Below are positions 4,716 to 6,714 of a stretch of DNA of 6,714 nucleotides, piece after piece; position 1 is the first letter of the stretch, and each line of letters opens with the position of its first letter. The stretch covers positions 1-6,714 of the forward strand of contig CANGRU010000093.1 in assembly GCA_947456315.1 (NCBI GenBank), in the 5' to 3' direction. The stretch is from Beijerinckiaceae bacterium (GTDB lineage Bacteria > Pseudomonadota > Alphaproteobacteria > Rhizobiales > Beijerinckiaceae). Under the pieces are notes generated by a model, which was not told the DNA's origin, made no database searches, and saw nothing but the letters and a program-made list of their open reading frames with translations. Both the position numbers and the translations under genes were made by a program.

Positions 4716-5639
4716 ATGCTGTCAGATCACCACCTCAAGCTCCGCGATATTCGCTTTGTAGCTGCCGTCGCGGAGGCCGGAAGCATGGCCAAGGCGGCCA
4801 TTGAGCTTGGCGTGACCCAGTCAGCTATTTCGCAAGTGATTGCGAGGTTGGAGGCTGACCTTGGTGTGCAGCTTTTTGATCGTAGTCAGCGTGGCGTCAC
4901 TCCGACCGTCTATGGTGAGGCTCTGATCCGGCGGGGTCGGGCGGCGCTGGATGAGGTGCGCACAGGCCTTCAGGAAATAGCCTTTCTTAAAAGCGAAGGC
5001 ATGGGGCTGATCCGGATCGGCTGTCCTGAAACTTTGGCAGCCTCCGTTCTGCCTTTGGCGATTGAGACATTCACCAAGCGTTTCCCGGCAGTCACCATTG
5101 AAGTCGAAACCTTCACGGGGGCTGAGGCAGCCGACAAACTGTCTGACCGCTCCATTGATCTGGTGCTTGCGCGAGATGGTCCGGGTTTGGCGGTTTTGTC
5201 GGCCTCCAGTGATTTCCAAGTCACCCGGCTGTTCGAGGACAAGCTCAGGATCGTTGTCGGCGCGCATAGCCGCTGGGCCATGCTGGCCGAGCCACGTCTG
5301 AATGATCTCGCAGACGCGCCGTGGATTATTCTGCCTTATGGCTGGGGAGAGGGCGTCTTGCCCGATGCTTTCGCGGCTGAGGGTCTGCCGGCACCCCACG
5401 CTGTCTTGAAGACATTCTCCATTCACCTGCGTTTGCACCTTGTCGCCACAGGTCAATATGTGACAGCGCTCCCGCATTCGGTTTTCCGGTTGCATGGCGA
5501 GCGCTTCGATTTGAAAGAATTGCCGATCGAACTCCCAGCGCTTCCCTACGGCGTTGCTCTGGTGACGCTCAAAAACCGGACACTGACCCGAAGCGTCGAT
5601 CAGTTCATCCAATCAACGAATGAAATTTTCAAAGGCTGA
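4716..5639 (+). CDS. LysR-type transcriptional regulator
   Basis: A 307-residue LysR regulator, normal in length. The N-terminal winged helix-turn-helix covers about residues 7-66, with FVAAVAEAGSMAKAAIELGV (14-33) and TQSAISQVIARLEADLGVQL (34-53) followed by LFDRSQRGVTPTVYGEAL, the classic family pattern. After a linker helix (about 70-92) comes the periplasmic-binding-protein-like effector domain, starting GLIRIGCPETLAASVLPLAI (97-116) and running to about 300. It is divergent from the LVIVD/solute-binding protein/tautomerase operon, the standard arrangement for a LysR regulator controlling its neighbour in response to a pathway metabolite. The ATG at 4716 has no clear ribosome binding site and follows the operator directly, so translation may be weak or leader-independent. 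The effector is unknown. Confidence 0.93.
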   Translation: MLSDHHLKLRDIRFVAAVAEAGSMAKAAIELGVTQSAISQVIARLEADLGVQLFDRSQRGVTPTVYGEALIRRGRAALDEVRTGLQEIAFLKSEGMGLIRIGCPETLAASVLPLAIETFTKRFPAVTIEVETFTGAEAADKLSDRSIDLVLARDGPGLAVLSASSDFQVTRLFEDKLRIVVGAHSRWAMLAEPRLNDLADAPWIILPYGWGEGVLPDAFAAEGLPAPHAVLKTFSIHLRLHLVATGQYVTALPHSVFRLHGERFDLKELPIELPALPYGVALVTLKNRTLTRSVDQFIQSTNEIFKG

Positions 5640-5688
5640 CGTAGCTCAACGTGCTTCTTTGTTGCAAAAAAACATAGGAAAAGAGACG

Positions 5689-5714
5689 GGCGCTCCCGCT
5701 TTCTTCGCAGCGCC
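5689..5714 (-). terminator. Possible terminator between the convergent lysR and methyltransferase genes
   Basis: GGCGCT (5689-5694) and AGCGCC (5709-5714) can form a 6 bp stem with a 14 nt loop. On the minus strand the hairpin is followed by a T-rich tract including a run of seven T (5666-5672). A competing 4 bp stem (CGGG/CCCG, 5687-5698) overlaps it. This is a weak candidate for ending the methyltransferase transcript; no better hairpin is seen in 5640-5725. Confidence 0.35.
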
Positions 5715-5725
5715 ATATATCGTCT

Positions 5726-6493
5726 TTAAGCCGCTTTAACGCAGAAATATCCATACAGATGGATCGGGATATTTTTGATTTTATATTCAATCTCTTCGAC
5801 TGTCTTGAAGCGGATCTGGTATCCGGCAGACAGGATTGTGTCTTCAACAAGAGACAGCGGATCGAAGACATAGGGATAGAAGATCACCCGATCAGGAAAG
5901 TTGGCGGGCACGGGGCCGGGTCCATTATCTGACAGGCGTGATTGCTGGATACCGATGAGGCGCTCGCCGGTGTGGCTGAAGCCGGTTCGTGTGATGAACA
6001 AGTGGCGTGCGCCGACCGCGGTGAGCTGTCGAAGATGATGAATAGGGTCTGGCGTATATTGTAAGGCGCTGCTGGTGAAAACCAGATCGATCTCGCCCAG
6101 ATCTTTGGCTGCTTCTTCAATGTCATGAAAAAAATTGAGACCATCCCCGGCAAGGATTTGGGCTTTTTGCGCCATGGCAGGAGTCTCGACGACATTCCAG
6201 CGTAGCGTGACATCGGTGCCAAGTGCTGTGCGCGCAATCGTGAAATGGTTTCCGCCGCCGCCACCAAAATCAAGCACATTGGCGTGGTTGCCACGCGTGG
6301 CAAGGCCTGCGCCGATCATGGTGCGCATTGCGTTGATGTCGAGCGTCGGGTTTGCTTTGAGGCGTTCACGCAGGATTTGGTTTTTGATGATCACCAGATC
6401 CGTGAGGTCCTGACCTTCATAATCATCATCCGGGCAATAGCCTTTCGCCTCAGCGTAAGTTGCAAAAGTGAATTGGCTGATATCGAGCGACAT
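5726..6493 (-). CDS. Putative methyltransferase, TIGR04325 family
   Basis: A 255-residue protein resembling the TIGR04325 (LIC12133-like) putative S-adenosylmethionine-dependent methyltransferases found in surface-polysaccharide loci. The N-terminal part FTFATYAEAKGYCPDDDY (8-25) is the family's conserved entry. Motif I is VLDFGGGGGNHF (73-84), more glycine-rich than the GGSLG form common in the family; the adjoining WNVVETPAMAQKA (99-111) is the typical acidic strand contacting the cofactor ribose. Next come DLVFTSSALQYTPDP (136-150), FITRTGFS (166-173) and VIFYPYVFDP (203-212). The product should be cytoplasmic. Its start has no strong ribosome binding site, but the conserved N-terminus supports the ATG at 6493. 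It lies 31 nt downstream of a glycosyltransferase gene on the same strand, so both are probably co-transcribed and modify a glycan. The acceptor sugar is unknown. Confidence 0.82.
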   Translation of the reverse strand: MSLDISQFTFATYAEAKGYCPDDDYEGQDLTDLVIIKNQILRERLKANPTLDINAMRTMIGAGLATRGNHANVLDFGGGGGNHFTIARTALGTDVTLRWNVVETPAMAQKAQILAGDGLNFFHDIEEAAKDLGEIDLVFTSSALQYTPDPIHHLRQLTAVGARHLFITRTGFSHTGERLIGIQQSRLSDNGPGPVPANFPDRVIFYPYVFDPLSLVEDTILSAGYQIRFKTVEEIEYKIKNIPIHLYGYFCVKAA

Positions 6494-6524
6494 GTAAATG
6501 ATCCGGCGTCAGAACGCGATTGTC

Positions 6525-6714
6525 TTATGTCAGGTTGAAATGTTTGGTCAGGATGTCGTCGAACCAGACAGCGCGGCTTTCCACCGAATGTTGCGCGACG
6601 GTTCGCCGGTGTCCGGCGCGCGCAATCTTGTCAGCTTGTTCTGTATGGGTGGCATAATAGCCGAGCAGGTCAACGAGTTGATCTTGGGATTTGAAGGTGA
6701 GGATCTCTGATCCA
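6525..6714 (-). CDS. Glycosyltransferase, C-terminal fragment (CgeB/group-1-like)
   Basis: The last 62 codons of a leftward gene entering from the right edge, ending in TAA at 6527-6525. The peptide reads EILTFKSQDQLVDLLGYY (3-20), THTEQADKIARAGHRRTVAQ (22-41) and ends FDDILTKHFNLT. This is the usual C-terminal tail of GT-B glycosyltransferases of the CgeB/Glyco_trans_1_2 type: a nucleotide-sugar-side strand (the EVL-TF-D pattern), a helix, and the ARAGHRRTV helix preceding a closing helix. The catalytic part lies outside the window. It precedes the TIGR04325 methyltransferase gene by 31 nt, fitting a surface-glycan operon. The subfamily and sugar cannot be judged from the tail alone. Confidence 0.68.
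   Translation of the reverse strand, partial: GSEILTFKSQDQLVDLLGYYATHTEQADKIARAGHRRTVAQHSVESRAVWFDDILTKHFNLT

Noticed and set aside
4821..5612. Minus-strand open frame of 263 codons opposite lysR
   Set aside because: It is fully antisense to a complete LysR gene, with no domain pattern.
6498..6710. Plus-strand open frame of 70 codons at the right edge
   Set aside because: The opposite strand reads as a conserved glycosyltransferase C-terminus, so this frame is its shadow.

Overview
The window looks like a chromosomal segment of an alphaproteobacterium, most likely of the order Hyphomicrobiales (Rhizobiales). Four things point that way: the N-terminus of the cell-cycle phosphotransferase ChpT, a DUF1134/EipA envelope protein, a CtrA-type TTAACCAT half-site in front of eipA, and a tRNA-Glu promoter of the alphaproteobacterial type (TTG..., 17 bp spacer, CTATA...). 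Base composition is moderately GC-rich throughout, except for a short AT-rich divergent promoter region near 4660-4715. No insertion sequence, phage gene or CRISPR array was seen. I cannot name a genus.

Left part (1-1900): the start of chpT runs leftward out of the window. Divergent from it are cysQ (3'-phosphoadenosine 5'-phosphate phosphatase) and then eipA, a secreted envelope-integrity protein with a twin-arginine-like signal peptide. eipA has its own upstream region with a CtrA half-site and ends at a good hairpin-plus-T terminator (1856-1889). A tRNA-Glu(CUC) gene with encoded CCA and its own promoter follows (promoter 1996-2024, tRNA 2054-2129).

Middle part (2176-5639): a compact leftward operon of three genes encodes a soluble LVIVD-repeat beta-propeller protein, a periplasmic solute-binding protein of the tripartite tricarboxylate transporter (Bug/TctC) family, and a 74-residue PptA-type tautomerase. 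Gaps are 2 and 12 nt. A LysR-type regulator is transcribed divergently. The 111 bp between them holds overlapping candidate promoters and an array of three alternately oriented TCTAA/TTAGA half-sites ending at the regulator's start codon. The natural reading is LysR-controlled uptake and processing of a small organic acid, but no transporter membrane subunits are present and the substrate cannot be read from sequence. This is the least explained system in the window.

Right part (5726-6714): a leftward pair consists of the C-terminus of a CgeB/group-1-like glycosyltransferase and, 31 nt downstream, a TIGR04325-family putative methyltransferase. It is probably the edge of a surface-glycan locus and is convergent with the LysR gene.
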